A stretch of DNA of 64,000 bases from Nitrosomonas sp. Is79A3 (GCF_000219585.1 NC_015731.1:3658001-3722000); one strand, 5' to 3'; numbered from the stretch's first letter, positions 41,494-51,742 are shown. Notes: generated by a model from the letters alone, not told the origin. Made by a program: numbers and translations.

Positions 41494-43203
41494 TTAATCA
41501 ACTGGTTGGCCTATATAGATACCAGCCCAACTGTATGTGGCACTGACATCAGCCATGCTCGCGCTAATTGCTAATCTTTTATTTCTATACCCATCCCTTT
41601 CCAGACCTAAAGTAACGATATAAAGCTGGGACAGTGGTACATTGGCAGTAGTGCCGTCTTCGTTCTCAGCAACGATAACCGTTATCTTATCCAGAACATC
41701 ACCAGTCATTTTGGTATCCAAAATGGTTGTAATTGGATCATTCTCATGCCTGACATAAATGCCGTTACTGCCGTCTGATTTTGTTGCCTTGAAAGCAACA
41801 TTTTCCTTATTGACCGCGGCGAATGCGGAAGAGCGCCATCTGGGTGGTTCACGATCGTCTGTACTACCTTCATCCCCGCCACCTACACCAGGAGGTGCGC
41901 CTGTAAAGCTCCAGAATAGAAAATCAGCAAAGGTATTGGCATCGTTGGTACGGGCAATCATCCTTGTTTTCTTTTCCAAGAGGTCATGAACAAATATTCC
42001 TTGGTTTATAGGCTCGTAGAGGGTATAGATGCCGTCATTGGAAGTGCCATTATTATCTTGATCCAAACAAGACTGAATGACATCTTGGTTGCCATCGATA
42101 GGACATGTGAGTGTTACCGGTTTCCATCCTGGCCCACCGCTAGCAGGGTTAAGCGCTCCCGTACCCCATGCACCCCAGAATGAAACATATCTGCCATCAA
42201 AAGACAATGCCTCACCAAAGCGAGTAAATTTCTCTTGGCTGACACCAGGTACCGGCATGCCTATTGTCACCAATGCCTTGAGTTTTGGATTGGTTTCGAA
42301 CCGCGCATGATAAATTCCACCGGCTGTGGGTGTTTCTTCATTATCAAATCCTGCAAATACGACTTGCTTATTTGCGCTGCTAGGCGGTGCTGTTGATCCA
42401 AAAACAGACGATGTGGGGACGCCAAACTTATCAGGCATCGGTAAACCAGTCCATGCGATTGCTTTGACTAACGCTGTAGCTGGGTTGTTACGGTAGAAGA
42501 TACCTGTTTTGGAAACTGAGTTATCCGAGTAGTTACCTTTGAAAGTCACTCTATTGGTTTCAGAAATTGCTGGTGCCCCCGGAAATTGATCAAACCGTGT
42601 AGCAGGACTGCCTGCATCTAGAGCGACACTAGGTACTTGATAAATGGTAAAACCGGCAGTGACTTCAAGGTTTCTGACGCCAGTTTTTAATCCGCCAAAT
42701 GGGTTGGCATAAACACCGGTTGTCCCTCCTAGTTTACCCAATACTGGATCGGTCCAGGTTGGTTGTGATTGCCCCCGAAAAGCTACCGTATTGGCAACTT
42801 TGTCAATACGTGGGAATGAAGGGAATTCGTTAAAAGTTGCTGGTTTCGGATTAGTAATATTGTTTGGTGCTGGAACAACATCCGAGGGGGGGGCAGTACT
42901 GGCTATCACTTTGACAGATTCATTACTCAACAACATGTTACGGGTAAATACTCCACGTGTCGGCTCTCCCCCTCCACCTGTGGATGGTTTGGCTCGACCG
43001 CGAAATACAACAAGAGCATTATCATTTAACGACGGTTGGTTATAACTGAAGAATTTCTCAGTCGCGATACCTGGCGGACTTGCGTTGTTATCCACTACAG
43101 TACTCCAATTAAAATTTATATTTTCGGCGAGAACTAGCTGCGCCGCGAATAACACTTGAGCGCCGATGATGATACTTAAAGCAGTTCGAGGTAAGTTCTT
43201 CAT
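41494..43203 (-). CDS. Large exported protein with propeller-like repeats, function unknown
   Basis: A 569-residue protein with a signal peptide (about 1-26, ending VLAEN). At least five blocks repeat a pattern of F-x-x-F then N-x-x-V-x-F-(R/K)-G then G-I/V-Y/F: for example EFPSFPRIDKVANTVAFRG, QFPGAPAISETNRVTFKG, and TRFGEALSFDGRYVSFWG, each followed by a GVYA/GIFY/GIYH strand. This resembles a beta-propeller. The pattern resembles the DUF7453 type, but I am not sure. No catalytic motif seen. Own terminator downstream. Confidence 0.7.
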   Translation of the reverse strand: MKNLPRTALSIIIGAQVLFAAQLVLAENINFNWSTVVDNNASPPGIATEKFFSYNQPSLNDNALVVFRGRAKPSTGGGGEPTRGVFTRNMLLSNESVKVIASTAPPSDVVPAPNNITNPKPATFNEFPSFPRIDKVANTVAFRGQSQPTWTDPVLGKLGGTTGVYANPFGGLKTGVRNLEVTAGFTIYQVPSVALDAGSPATRFDQFPGAPAISETNRVTFKGNYSDNSVSKTGIFYRNNPATALVKAIAWTGLPMPDKFGVPTSSVFGSTAPPSSANKQVVFAGFDNEETPTAGGIYHARFETNPKLKALVTIGMPVPGVSQEKFTRFGEALSFDGRYVSFWGAWGTGALNPASGGPGWKPVTLTCPIDGNQDVIQSCLDQDNNGTSNDGIYTLYEPINQGIFVHDLLEKKTRMIARTNDANTFADFLFWSFTGAPPGVGGGDEGSTDDREPPRWRSSAFAAVNKENVAFKATKSDGSNGIYVRHENDPITTILDTKMTGDVLDKITVIVAENEDGTTANVPLSQLYIVTLGLERDGYRNKRLAISASMADVSATYSWAGIYIGQPVD

Positions 43204-43699
43204 TGCTGACTACTCCATAAAAATAATAGAAAGGCTTTAACCTAAATGTTTCATTAACTAGACACACTTTATTATCATCTGAACCGATTACATAGCACAT
43301 CGGTTAATAAAAACATATTTCATTATTGTTGAATATTTTTCTCAAGTAAATAAGCAAAATGCTTATTTTTTATAATTTAGGCTGATAGGTTTGTCGTATT
43401 AACATAGGCTGGCAAGGAACCGATCATGCAGGAAATCTACGCGAGAACAGGTAGGCTAAAGCGCTGAAGATGATGGGATTGTTACAGTATGCGTAAAAAC
43501 GGATACTCTCGTAAGTTTTTGATAAATAATAACACTTTTCAATAATACTAATCGCCAGGCCAATAAAAGTTTTGTTTTAAGTCTCTCTGCGATTAGGTGC
43601 GCTTCTCAAATGGACAATCTGAAGGTTAAGCAGCGAGTAACTTTTATCATCTACCTGCTCAAACGTAACTAGGAGCAGATTACAATCACTTTGTAAAAA
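43204..43699. other. Intergenic region without a recognised gene
   Basis: 496 bp between two minus-strand exported-protein genes. The part next to 43203 should contain the promoter of that gene. No tRNA, repeat copy or convincing reading frame was seen. Confidence 0.6.
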
Positions 43700-45091
43700 T
43701 CACTTGGAAATAGTAATGGGTAAGCCGAGTGATTTTGCATCAGTGACCGTCAATCGGAATAGGATGTAGAGCAATTGAAATGCATTGCGATTCCAGTGTA
43801 AAGATCCTGTCGTATCCACCGCATAATATTTGTCATGTGAATAAATGGACAGATTAACGTCGGAAGGGAGTTCATCGGCGATGATAAGCCCCAAGGTATG
43901 ACTGGGATTCTCATCTTTGGCAATGGGTGGCGTACGTGGATCTTTTTCAACGTAATATTCAGCCTGCTCACCCAGTGCATGACCGAGAAAATTTAAAATC
44001 GTATGAAAGCTTCGTAAGCGGAATGCACCTCGGATGGGCCATTCTCCGCCGGGATAACCGGGGCGGATATCGAAAGCAACATCGTTCTCTATCCAAGGGT
44101 TGATAAGATCATATAACGCTGCCCGCTCTTCGCAGCAAAGAATATCGGGATCATAGTTGGTAATCAGTATGGGGCCTGGCAATTGTTTGCTTAGCGTATA
44201 GGTACCCTTTTGGGGGTCATGACTTACAGTAAAATCTTTCTCGATAGCCTGAAAGACACCTTCCGGCGAAATTGCGCGGGAAGGAATTGTCCAGCTACGT
44301 TCGAATGTCAGTGGTTCAGCATACAGTTGCTTTTCGTCCTGAATGGCCGAGAGATGTAACACGATACGCCGGAACATCTCGTATCCTGCACGGTCCGATG
44401 GATTATTGTGATAAACAATTTGTTGCAAATGCCTGCGTTGCTTGTTGCGTAGGCGATGCTCTTGTTCTTTCGTCAGTTGAGCGCCGGGAAGAAACTGTTC
44501 GTTGTCATTCTGTTCTTCAGGGTCTGCGGCCGGAAAAGCAGCAAGTTTCACAGAGTCACGACGCGGGCGATACTTGTACTCCTGTCCTCCAATCGGAGTA
44601 ATGCCAGTAGTTCCCTGTTGCCCGGTTTGATGCAAGTGCACTTCTTGCCCCATCATCCGCAACATAAGATCAACATCAAAGTGCTGGCGCAGCAAAAGGG
44701 TCAGCTTATGTTGACTGAATGGCGTCAGCAGGCGTTTGGTAAATTCTTCGCTAGCGATTGGTTCAATGCTGAAAGTGGGGTTCTCTGAAATGCCAGCGCC
44801 AAATATCGGTACCAGCAAACCACCGCTTTCTCCGGTCAGTGCAGGCGTAGCGCCCGCATTGGCGCTAAAATTGAAAGTTGCCGCAATGCTCGAAACCCGT
44901 GTGAAATGCAGCGGTTCATGATGTTGAGCGCGCGCGATATTGGTCAGAAGCTGCCTGGATTCTGCACGGATAGCGGCATTGTCATAAACTTCGACCGCCC
45001 GATTCAGCACAATGGGCGACAAACAGCCTGAGAGTGTTGAAATAACAAAGAAAACAAGTAATATGCGTGCTAATTTTTTCATCAACAACAA
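43700..45091 (-). CDS. Predicted lipoprotein, function unknown
   Basis: A 463-residue lipoprotein: a hydrophobic segment (about 8-22) ends in lipobox LSGC, Cys near residue 23. The mature N-terminus includes RAVEVYDNAAIRAESRQLLTNIARA and a small aromatic segment FSANAGATPALTG. The C-terminal half contains a DINPWIEN-like LINPWIENDVAFD and ILYILFRLTVTDAK. The architecture resembles lipoproteins accompanying secreted polymers or type VI-like loci, but no family was recognised with confidence. Confidence 0.65.
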   Translation of the reverse strand: MLLMKKLARILLVFFVISTLSGCLSPIVLNRAVEVYDNAAIRAESRQLLTNIARAQHHEPLHFTRVSSIAATFNFSANAGATPALTGESGGLLVPIFGAGISENPTFSIEPIASEEFTKRLLTPFSQHKLTLLLRQHFDVDLMLRMMGQEVHLHQTGQQGTTGITPIGGQEYKYRPRRDSVKLAAFPAADPEEQNDNEQFLPGAQLTKEQEHRLRNKQRRHLQQIVYHNNPSDRAGYEMFRRIVLHLSAIQDEKQLYAEPLTFERSWTIPSRAISPEGVFQAIEKDFTVSHDPQKGTYTLSKQLPGPILITNYDPDILCCEERAALYDLINPWIENDVAFDIRPGYPGGEWPIRGAFRLRSFHTILNFLGHALGEQAEYYVEKDPRTPPIAKDENPSHTLGLIIADELPSDVNLSIYSHDKYYAVDTTGSLHWNRNAFQLLYILFRLTVTDAKSLGLPITISK

Positions 45092-45453
45092 ATCTGTGAA
45101 TTTATTAAGCTATGGTAACTTAAAGATAAATAACCCTAATGAATCAAGCAAAGAGATAATTGCCTACCTGCCGCTTGTCACCCGTAACCCGTATATATAA
45201 AATTAAAGATACCTCTTACTATTTTCTTCCATGATTTGTGATATAAATAACTTATTAGGTGGTCAACTTGGAAGTATTATAGAAAAGGCTGGAATACAGA
45301 GATTCTAATCAATCTTTTTAATGGTCGGATCAATAGATCGAAAGAGTGATGTATTAGGTGACAATACTAATAAAATCCCGGCTTAATTTTTAACGCTTAA
45401 ACTGCATGCCGCTGCCACATGCAGGTGCTAGACTTCTTCGGCAGTAATTTCGC
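45092..45453. other. Intergenic region without a recognised gene
   Basis: 362 bp of AT-rich sequence between divergent genes; it holds the promoters of the lipoprotein and protease genes. No repeat or RNA gene was seen. Confidence 0.6.
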
Positions 45454-45474
45454 TTGTCATTTGGAGGTGTCGTT

Positions 45475-46551
45475 ATGTGTCAACATACTAAGCATCGAAA
45501 CCCGATTTTTTGCATTATCCCCCCCTATGTTCTTGATGTTATTGCGAAAAAAGGAACAACGCAGCAGCGAGAAGCGGCTTTGCGAACCAAATCGGTAGAC
45601 AATACTTTTCGTTCTCTGCGATTAGCCAGCCAAGCTGAACGCTACGCGCCAAGCAGAAATGCTACTTTGGCGCAGTCAGTGAATCCAGTAAAGCAAAGAA
45701 CGATCTACACTGCTAACAGCACACAAAACTTGCCAGGAACGCTAGTTCGTTCTGAAGGCCAAGGCCCAACCGGTGATATTGCTGCGGACGAAGCGTATGA
45801 AGGACTTGGAGCAACTTTTGATTTTTTTGATCAGATTTTTGATCGAAATTCGATAGACGATTCTGGAATGCCGCTGACTGCCACGGTGCATTTTGGTAAA
45901 GATTACAACAATGCTTTCTGGAACTCGGTCCAGATGGTTTTCGGCGATGGGGATGGTCAAATTTTTAACCGGTTTACCATTGCGTTGGATGTGATTGGCC
46001 ACGAGCTTGCTCATGGCGTTACCGAAGACGAATCAAGATTGCAGTATTTTAATCAATCAGGTGCGCTGAATGAATCTATGTCCGATGTATTCGGCTCTTT
46101 AATCAAGCAATTTGTCAAAAAACAAACTGCCGATCAAGCTGACTGGCTTATTGGTGAAGGGTTATTGGCTTCAGGAATTAACGGCGTCGCATTGCGTTCA
46201 ATGAAGGACCCTGGCTCGGCATTTGATGATCCGATTTTGGGAAAAGACCCTCAACCCAAGCATATGAAGGACTTTGTCCAAACATTTGACGATAATGGCG
46301 GGGTTCATATTAACTCAGGAATACCGAATCACGCCTTTTACCAGGTTGCTACGCGAATAGGCGGCCACGCTTGGGACAAAGCAGGCCGTATTTGGTACGA
46401 TGCTTTGCGTGATGACCGCCTTAGACCCAATACGGGATTTAAACGCTTCGCAAAAATCACCAATGATGTTGCCGGACGGCTTTACGGTCTAAAAAGTGCC
46501 GAGCAGCAAGCGGTTCGTGGCGGATGGTCGGCAGTCGGAATCGCGACCTGA
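45475..46551 (+). CDS. Protealysin-like M4 metallopeptidase
   Basis: Zinc endopeptidase of the thermolysin family, protealysin subgroup. The short propeptide carries the characteristic PIFCIIPPYVLD (about 10-21) after MCQHTKHRN; the active site is HELAH (176-180), followed by the third ligand Glu in NESMSDVFGS; IHINSGIPNHAF (GVHINSGIPNHAFYQ) is the M4 C-terminal signature with the catalytic His region. No signal peptide, as in protealysins. A GGAGGT site selects the ATG at 45475. The next gene encodes an emfourin-like inhibitor. Confidence 0.9.
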   Translation: MCQHTKHRNPIFCIIPPYVLDVIAKKGTTQQREAALRTKSVDNTFRSLRLASQAERYAPSRNATLAQSVNPVKQRTIYTANSTQNLPGTLVRSEGQGPTGDIAADEAYEGLGATFDFFDQIFDRNSIDDSGMPLTATVHFGKDYNNAFWNSVQMVFGDGDGQIFNRFTIALDVIGHELAHGVTEDESRLQYFNQSGALNESMSDVFGSLIKQFVKKQTADQADWLIGEGLLASGINGVALRSMKDPGSAFDDPILGKDPQPKHMKDFVQTFDDNGGVHINSGIPNHAFYQVATRIGGHAWDKAGRIWYDALRDDRLRPNTGFKRFAKITNDVAGRLYGLKSAEQQAVRGGWSAVGIAT

Positions 46552-46575
46552 CGCGAGAAGCGAAGGAGGTATACG

Positions 46576-46914
46576 GTGCGAATAGAATTTTCTCAAGCGG
46601 GTGGGATTGCTTATTTTCCCGGTTTGAATAAACCCATCATGGTTGAAGTCGATCAACTCGATGTAAAAGATGCGGAAGAACTTAAGCGATTAGTTGATGC
46701 GAGTCATTTCTTCGATCTGCCCGCCGCAATCGGCATACCAGCAAAGGGGATGGCGGATTATCAATTTTACACCTTGGCCATTTCAGATAACGATCGTCAA
46801 CACAGTGTCCGGATCCTTGTGCCTGTCGAGGATCCGGCGCTGCTGGACTTGATTCAGGTAGTTCAGAAGCATGTTAATGCAATTCGCACTAAAAGCCGCT
46901 CAGAACACCCTTAA
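46576..46914 (+). CDS. Emfourin-like protealysin inhibitor
   Basis: A 112-residue intracellular protein inhibitor of protealysin, inferred from its N-terminus (MRIEFSQAGGIAYFPGL) and from pairing directly downstream of the M4 protease gene, as known for protealysin operons. GTG start with AGGAGGT just upstream; 24 bp after the protease stop. Its stop codon (46912-46914) lies inside the left terminal repeat of dispersed copy D. Confidence 0.8.
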   Translation: MRIEFSQAGGIAYFPGLNKPIMVEVDQLDVKDAEELKRLVDASHFFDLPAAIGIPAKGMADYQFYTLAISDNDRQHSVRILVPVEDPALLDLIQVVQKHVNAIRTKSRSEHP

Positions 46915-47052
46915 CAAGCCGCTGAAAAACGTATTCGAGGCAGCCGATGGAAGGAAAAACAGGTGAAAAAGCGCAGTTTATGCTTAATAAATGAGCATTT
47001 TGAGTCTGTTTTTAACACCGCAACGGCAACGCAGATAGTTTTCAGCGGTCTA
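46911..47052 (+). mobile_element. 142-bp dispersed repeat, copy D
   Basis: TTAACAAGCCGCTGAAAA at the left, TTTTCAGCGGTCTAG at the right; internal blocks (GAGGCAGCCGATG, AAAGCGCAGTTTATGC, GAGCATTTTGAG, TTTTTAACACCG) as in the other copies. The leading TTAA contains the emfourin stop codon. Confidence 0.88.
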
Positions 47053-47060
47053 GCGGTTTA

Positions 47061-47513
47061 TTAGCTCTGCACCCACGGCAATCCAGCCGCTTTCCAGCCG
47101 GACAATTTTCCGCGTTGCCCTTTTTCATCTTTATCGCCCTCAAAGCCTTCGAGAATGTTGTAACAATCGGTAAAATCGGATTGGCTGGCCATTGCCGCAG
47201 CCTGATTTGATCGCGCACCACTCCGGCAAATGAACAGCACCGGCAGTTTTTTATCGACTTGCCCTGCCAGTTGATCGAGAAAGCCGGGGTTGGGCTGCAT
47301 GCTGGGATACGAACGCAATTCGATTTCCGTTGCACCGGGAATGCGCCCGACCCAATCTAATTCAGCACGAGAACGTACATCCACCAATTGCGCCTGAGCA
47401 GATTCTTGCAAGATCCGATACGCTTCGATGGGAAGCAATGCGCCCTTGTAGGGAAGCCCCATTTCTTTGGCGCGTTGTTGCGCTTTTTCCAGTATAGCCG
47501 TGGTAGTTTCCAT
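47061..47513 (-). CDS. Rhodanese-domain sulfurtransferase
   Basis: Single-domain rhodanese of the cytoplasm, transferring sulfane sulfur. The start is taken at ATG 47513 (METTTAILEKAQ); an upstream in-frame start would add MGYF. The catalytic loop is CRSGARS with Cys96; the substrate region QLVDVRSRAELDWVGRIPGA is typical. The C-terminus GKLSGWKAAGLPWVQ carries the usual GW. Divergent from the pseudouridine synthase gene. Confidence 0.9.
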   Translation of the reverse strand: METTTAILEKAQQRAKEMGLPYKGALLPIEAYRILQESAQAQLVDVRSRAELDWVGRIPGATEIELRSYPSMQPNPGFLDQLAGQVDKKLPVLFICRSGARSNQAAAMASQSDFTDCYNILEGFEGDKDEKGQRGKLSGWKAAGLPWVQS

Positions 47514-47619
47514 AAAATATCCCATTGATGTTATTAAAAATGATCGATTGATTAGCTTTATAATAGCGCCAAGCCATCCTCACATTCATTCTTTTTATTT
47601 TCAATCATTATAGCGCCTC

Positions 47620-48351
47620 ATGGAAAAAATTCGTTTATCCAAGCTCATGTCGGAACAAGGGCTATGCTCGCGCCGGGAAGCGGACCGGTATATCGAACTC
47701 GGCTGGGTGTTTGTCGATGGCGTACAGATTTCCGAGCTGGGAACAAAAATTTATCCCACGCAGAAAATCAAACTGAACAGAGCAGCACAATCGCAGCAGA
47801 CCAGTTTGGTTACGATAATACTCAACAAGCCCATTGGTTATGTCTCGGGACAGCCGGAACCGGGCTACCGGCCCGCCGTTGTATTGATCAAACCGGAAAA
47901 TCAGTTTATCCATCCGCGATCTACCAAGCGCTTTCAACCTGTGCATTTGAAAAATCTGGCGCCAGCCGGACGGCTGGATATTGATTCCCAAGGCTTGCTG
48001 ATCCTGACGCAGGATGGCCGTATTGCGAAACAATTGATCGGCGCGGAGTCTGAAATAGAAAAAGAATATCTGGTGCGGGTCGAAGGCGCCTTGCCGAAAG
48101 ATAAGCTGGCGTTGCTGAATCATGGCTTAAGCCTGGACGGCAAGGCGTTAAAACCGGCGCAAGTGAGCTGGCAGAACCAAAATCAATTGCGCTTTATCCT
48201 GCGCGAAGGCAAAAAACGCCAGATCCGCCGCATGTGTGAACTGGTAAATCTGAAAGTAACCGGCTTGAAACGAGTGCGTATCGGTAACATTGGATTGCGG
48301 GATTTACCGGAAGGAAAGTGGCGTTATTTGCAAGATGGTGAGAATTTTTAG
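47620..48351 (+). CDS. RluF/RsuA-family 23S rRNA pseudouridine synthase
   Basis: Isomerises a uridine in rRNA. An N-terminal S4 domain ([30 protein letters not shown]) precedes the catalytic domain, with [14 protein letters not shown] containing catalytic Asp120 and [10 protein letters not shown] near the C-terminus. The specific target (RluF-like, U2604, versus RluB/RluE) cannot be settled here. 243 residues. Confidence 0.85.
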   Translation: MEKIRLSKLMSEQGLCSRREADRYIELGWVFVDGVQISELGTKIYPTQKIKLNRAAQSQQTSLVTIILNKPIGYVSGQPEPGYRPAVVLIKPENQFIHPRSTKRFQPVHLKNLAPAGRLDIDSQGLLILTQDGRIAKQLIGAESEIEKEYLVRVEGALPKDKLALLNHGLSLDGKALKPAQVSWQNQNQLRFILREGKKRQIRRMCELVNLKVTGLKRVRIGNIGLRDLPEGKWRYLQDGENF

Positions 48352-48418
48352 TATGGTATTTTAGCCTTCATTGTAATTTTTAAGAATCTCATTAATTCCT
48401 TTCTTGCGAGGATAGACG

Positions 48419-49693
48419 ATGGACGAATCAAAAATGATTTCCTCGGTAAAGCAGCAGTATGAGGCATTGCCGTATCCTCCCAGAAACCCGGAAGATGAAA
48501 AAGTCCGATTGCTGCGCACAGTGGGAGATTCCCTGAGTGAGTTAAATCATTGCTGTTTTAAGGGACAAAGAAATTTTAACCAGGATTTCCGTTGCCTGGT
48601 CGCAGGCGGTGGAACAGGAGACAGTGTCATTAATCTGGCTGAACAATTGCGCGAAACTTCGGCGGAAATCGTTTATCTGGATATGTCTGCGGCATCGCGC
48701 CGTATTGCCGAACAGCGTGCCGCAGTCCGCGGATTGAACAATATCACCTGGCTGACCGAATCCTTATTATCCATCCCGGAACTGGGCATCGGACCATTTG
48801 ATTACATTAACTGCTCAGGAGTATTACATCACTTAAGCGATCCTCAGGAAGGCGCGCGCGCACTCGCAAGTGTTCTGAAGGATGACGGCGCTATTTATCT
48901 GATGTTGTATGCCGAGTATGGCAGGCACTCCATCTATTTACTGCAGACTTTATTCCGGGAAATGATTCCGCAACACCTGAGCATTCCGGAAAAAGTGATC
49001 CTAGCACGCCGCATAATCGGCGCTTTGCCTATCGATCATGCCTTTATCAAAGATTTGGAAAAATGGACGAATGAGATTACTGCCAGCGGATACGGAGATT
49101 CAGGCCTGTATGATTTGCTGCTGCATAGCGTTGACCGGTGTTATAACGTCAATGAAGTCTATGCACTTGCCGCAGCGTCAGAATTAAAGCTGGTGACCTT
49201 TCTTGGGCCGAATAAACGATTTTACGATCCGGCTCAACTGGTCGCCGATCAAAGTATTCGATTGTTGTGGCGTGGAAAAAGTATCCAAGAGCAGCAATCC
49301 ATTGCAGAAAAACTGTTTTCCAATCATATCAAGCATCAGTTTTACCTTTCTCGACAAGCGTCTTGTACGGCTTCCATAGACGATGAAGACAATGCGATTA
49401 TTCTTGAGCACGAACTTGCGAATCAAAATATGGCCATCCATGACGCGATAAAGCCAGAAGAAACGCTTAGCATTACTTTTACGATTAACAATGAAAAAAC
49501 GGTTTTTCAGATAATGGGCAATAAAGTCAATAAAGCTTGCTTCCGGTATATGGATGGAAAAACGCCCATTAGCAGTATTATTCGCAAAGTAAAAATGAAA
49601 TGCGGTGCCAGTGAGCAAAAAATTCGATTGGAATTGCGATCCATTTTTGAAGATCTTTATCCCATGGGCTGCATCTATCTTCAACGGCCATAA
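48419..49693 (+). CDS. Class I SAM-dependent methyltransferase with C-terminal extension
   Basis: Motif I is CLVAGGGTGDS (residues 59-69), then YLDMSAASRRIAEQRA (acidic loop) and INCSGVLHHLSDPQEG (motif post I). The final 150 residues (after SIRLLWRGKSIQEQQS) form a separate domain resembling a poorly characterised PqqD-like or winged segment with YMDGKTPISSIIRKVK. Substrate unknown; metal- or tRNA-linked roles cannot be distinguished. Confidence 0.75.
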   Translation: MDESKMISSVKQQYEALPYPPRNPEDEKVRLLRTVGDSLSELNHCCFKGQRNFNQDFRCLVAGGGTGDSVINLAEQLRETSAEIVYLDMSAASRRIAEQRAAVRGLNNITWLTESLLSIPELGIGPFDYINCSGVLHHLSDPQEGARALASVLKDDGAIYLMLYAEYGRHSIYLLQTLFREMIPQHLSIPEKVILARRIIGALPIDHAFIKDLEKWTNEITASGYGDSGLYDLLLHSVDRCYNVNEVYALAAASELKLVTFLGPNKRFYDPAQLVADQSIRLLWRGKSIQEQQSIAEKLFSNHIKHQFYLSRQASCTASIDDEDNAIILEHELANQNMAIHDAIKPEETLSITFTINNEKTVFQIMGNKVNKACFRYMDGKTPISSIIRKVKMKCGASEQKIRLELRSIFEDLYPMGCIYLQRP

Positions 49694-49708
49694 ATCGTAT
49701 GTTCGCCC

Positions 49709-49942
49709 ATGTATCAACGTTTGCACGTTGTCCTTAATATCCCTTCGCACCAACTGTTGTATTATTACGAAGGCGCAGTCGACGTCGTCGTAGCAAAAAC
49801 AACCGATGGGCGCATCCTCCGCTTTCCCGCTAATATCCTGCGTTCAGTAGTGCAAAGTCATGGCGTGTATGGCAAGTTTGAATTAGTTTTCGATGAAAAC
49901 CATAAATTTGTGTCGATCACCCGCATCGGTGATAAATCCTAA
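49709..49942 (+). CDS. DUF2835 family protein
   Basis: A 77-residue protein matching DUF2835: an N-terminal YYYEGAVDVVVAKTTDGRILRFPANILRSVV and the C-terminal FELVFDENHKFVSITRI. Function unknown; typically a stand-alone gene in proteobacteria. Confidence 0.8.
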   Translation: MYQRLHVVLNIPSHQLLYYYEGAVDVVVAKTTDGRILRFPANILRSVVQSHGVYGKFELVFDENHKFVSITRIGDKS

Positions 49943-50032
49943 TCTACGCGGATTGGCTTTCATTGCCGGAAGACGTGCGTTAAACTCTCTATCTATCTAT
50001 CAATTTTTACCTATCAAACAAAGATTAAACCC

Positions 50033-51697
50033 ATGGCCCAATATGTAATGTCTATGCTCCGTGTGAGCAAAATGGTTCCTCCCAAGCGTCAAATTATCAA
50101 AGATATTTCGCTCAGCTTTTTCCCCGGTGCAAAGATCGGCTTGCTCGGCTTGAATGGCTCCGGCAAATCCACTGTGCTGCGCATCATGGCCGGTGTGGAT
50201 AAGGAATTTGACGGTGAGGTGCAGCGTCAGCCCAACATTCGCATCGGTTATTTACCGCAAGAACCGCAACTGAATCCCGAGCACACCGTGCGCCAGGAGG
50301 TGGAAGAAGCCTTGGGCGAGGTGATGCAGGCACAGAAAAAGCTGGACGAAGTGTATGCTGCTTATGCCGAAGAAGGCGCCGACTTTGACGCATTGGCAAC
50401 CGAACAAGCGCGGCTGGAGGCCATTCTGGCAACTGCCGGCAGCGATACCTCAAACCAGATGGAGATAGCCGCCGATGCACTGCGTTTACCGCCGTGGGAT
50501 GCGATAACCAAAAATCTTTCCGGCGGTGAAAAACGCCGCGTTGCGCTGTGCAAGCTGTTACTGGAAAAACCGGATATGTTGTTACTGGACGAGCCGACCA
50601 ACCATCTGGATGCCGAATCGGTGGAATGGCTGGAACAATTCCTGGTGCGTTTTCCCGGTACCGTGGTGGCGGTGACCCACGACCGCTACTTCCTCGACAA
50701 CGCAGCGGAATGGATACTGGAACTTGACCGCGGTCATGGCATTCCGTGGAAAGGTAATTATTCCAACTGGCTGGAGCAGAAAGAAGCGCGGTTGGAGCAG
50801 GAAAACAAGCAGATCGATGAACATATGAAATCGATGAAGAAAGAGCTGGAGTGGGTGAGGCAAAATCCGAAAGGACGCCAAGCGAAATCCAAAGCGCGAC
50901 TCGCCCGTTTTGAAGAACTCAACTCGCAGGAATATCAGAAACGCAATGAAACCCAGGAAATTTTCATCCCCGTCGGCGAGCGCCTGGGTAATGAAGTGAT
51001 TGAGTTTAACGGCGTCTCCAAATCCTTTGGCGACCGCTTGCTGATCGACAATCTCAGCTTCATCGTGCCGCCGGGCGCGATTGTCGGCATTATCGGCCCG
51101 AACGGCGCGGGTAAATCCACCCTGTTCAAACTGATTACCGGCAAGGAACAACCGGATTCCGGTGAAGTTAAAATCGGGCACACGGTCCAGATAGCGCACG
51201 TCGATCAGGCGCGCGATTCACTGGAAAACGACAAGACCGTTTTCGATGCCATCTCCGGCGGCAACGATCTCCTGGTCGTGGGCAAATACACGACGCCAGC
51301 GCGTGCTTACTTGGGGCGTTTTAACTTCAAAGGAGGCGATCAACAAAAAATCATCGGACAACTGTCCGGCGGAGAACGCGGCCGCCTACACCTGGCACAA
51401 ACACTGATTTCCGGTGGAAACGTGCTGCTCCTCGATGAGCCGTCCAACGATCTCGACGTGGAAACGCTGCGCGCCCTGGAAGATGCGCTGCTGGAATTTG
51501 CCGGTTGCGTACTGGTCATCTCGCACGACCGCTGGTTTCTCGACCGCATCGCCACGCACATCCTCGCCGCCGAAGGCAATTCGCAATGGACTTTCTTCAA
51601 TGGCAACTATCAGGAATACGAAGCCGACAAGAAAAAACGCCTGGGTGAAGAAGGCGCGAAACCGAAGCGGATACGGTATAAGCCGATTAGTAGGTAA
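50033..51697 (+). CDS. ettA: Energy-dependent translational throttle protein EttA
   Basis: ABC-F ATPase acting in the ribosomal E site and sensing the ATP/ADP ratio. Two ABC domains: Walker A GLNGSGKST (about 39-47) with signature LSGGEKRRV and Walker B LLLDEPTNHLD; second Walker A GPNGAGKST, signature LSGGERGRLH, LLLDEPSNDLDVE. The linker (EQKEARLEQENKQ..QAKSKARLARFE) is the P-site tRNA-interaction motif. 554 residues, like E. coli EttA. Confidence 0.96.
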   Translation: MAQYVMSMLRVSKMVPPKRQIIKDISLSFFPGAKIGLLGLNGSGKSTVLRIMAGVDKEFDGEVQRQPNIRIGYLPQEPQLNPEHTVRQEVEEALGEVMQAQKKLDEVYAAYAEEGADFDALATEQARLEAILATAGSDTSNQMEIAADALRLPPWDAITKNLSGGEKRRVALCKLLLEKPDMLLLDEPTNHLDAESVEWLEQFLVRFPGTVVAVTHDRYFLDNAAEWILELDRGHGIPWKGNYSNWLEQKEARLEQENKQIDEHMKSMKKELEWVRQNPKGRQAKSKARLARFEELNSQEYQKRNETQEIFIPVGERLGNEVIEFNGVSKSFGDRLLIDNLSFIVPPGAIVGIIGPNGAGKSTLFKLITGKEQPDSGEVKIGHTVQIAHVDQARDSLENDKTVFDAISGGNDLLVVGKYTTPARAYLGRFNFKGGDQQKIIGQLSGGERGRLHLAQTLISGGNVLLLDEPSNDLDVETLRALEDALLEFAGCVLVISHDRWFLDRIATHILAAEGNSQWTFFNGNYQEYEADKKKRLGEEGAKPKRIRYKPISR

Positions 51698-51742
51698 CGG
51701 GTATCAAATTGCTGAGTTCTTTTATCAAGGGAGGTGAACGAT

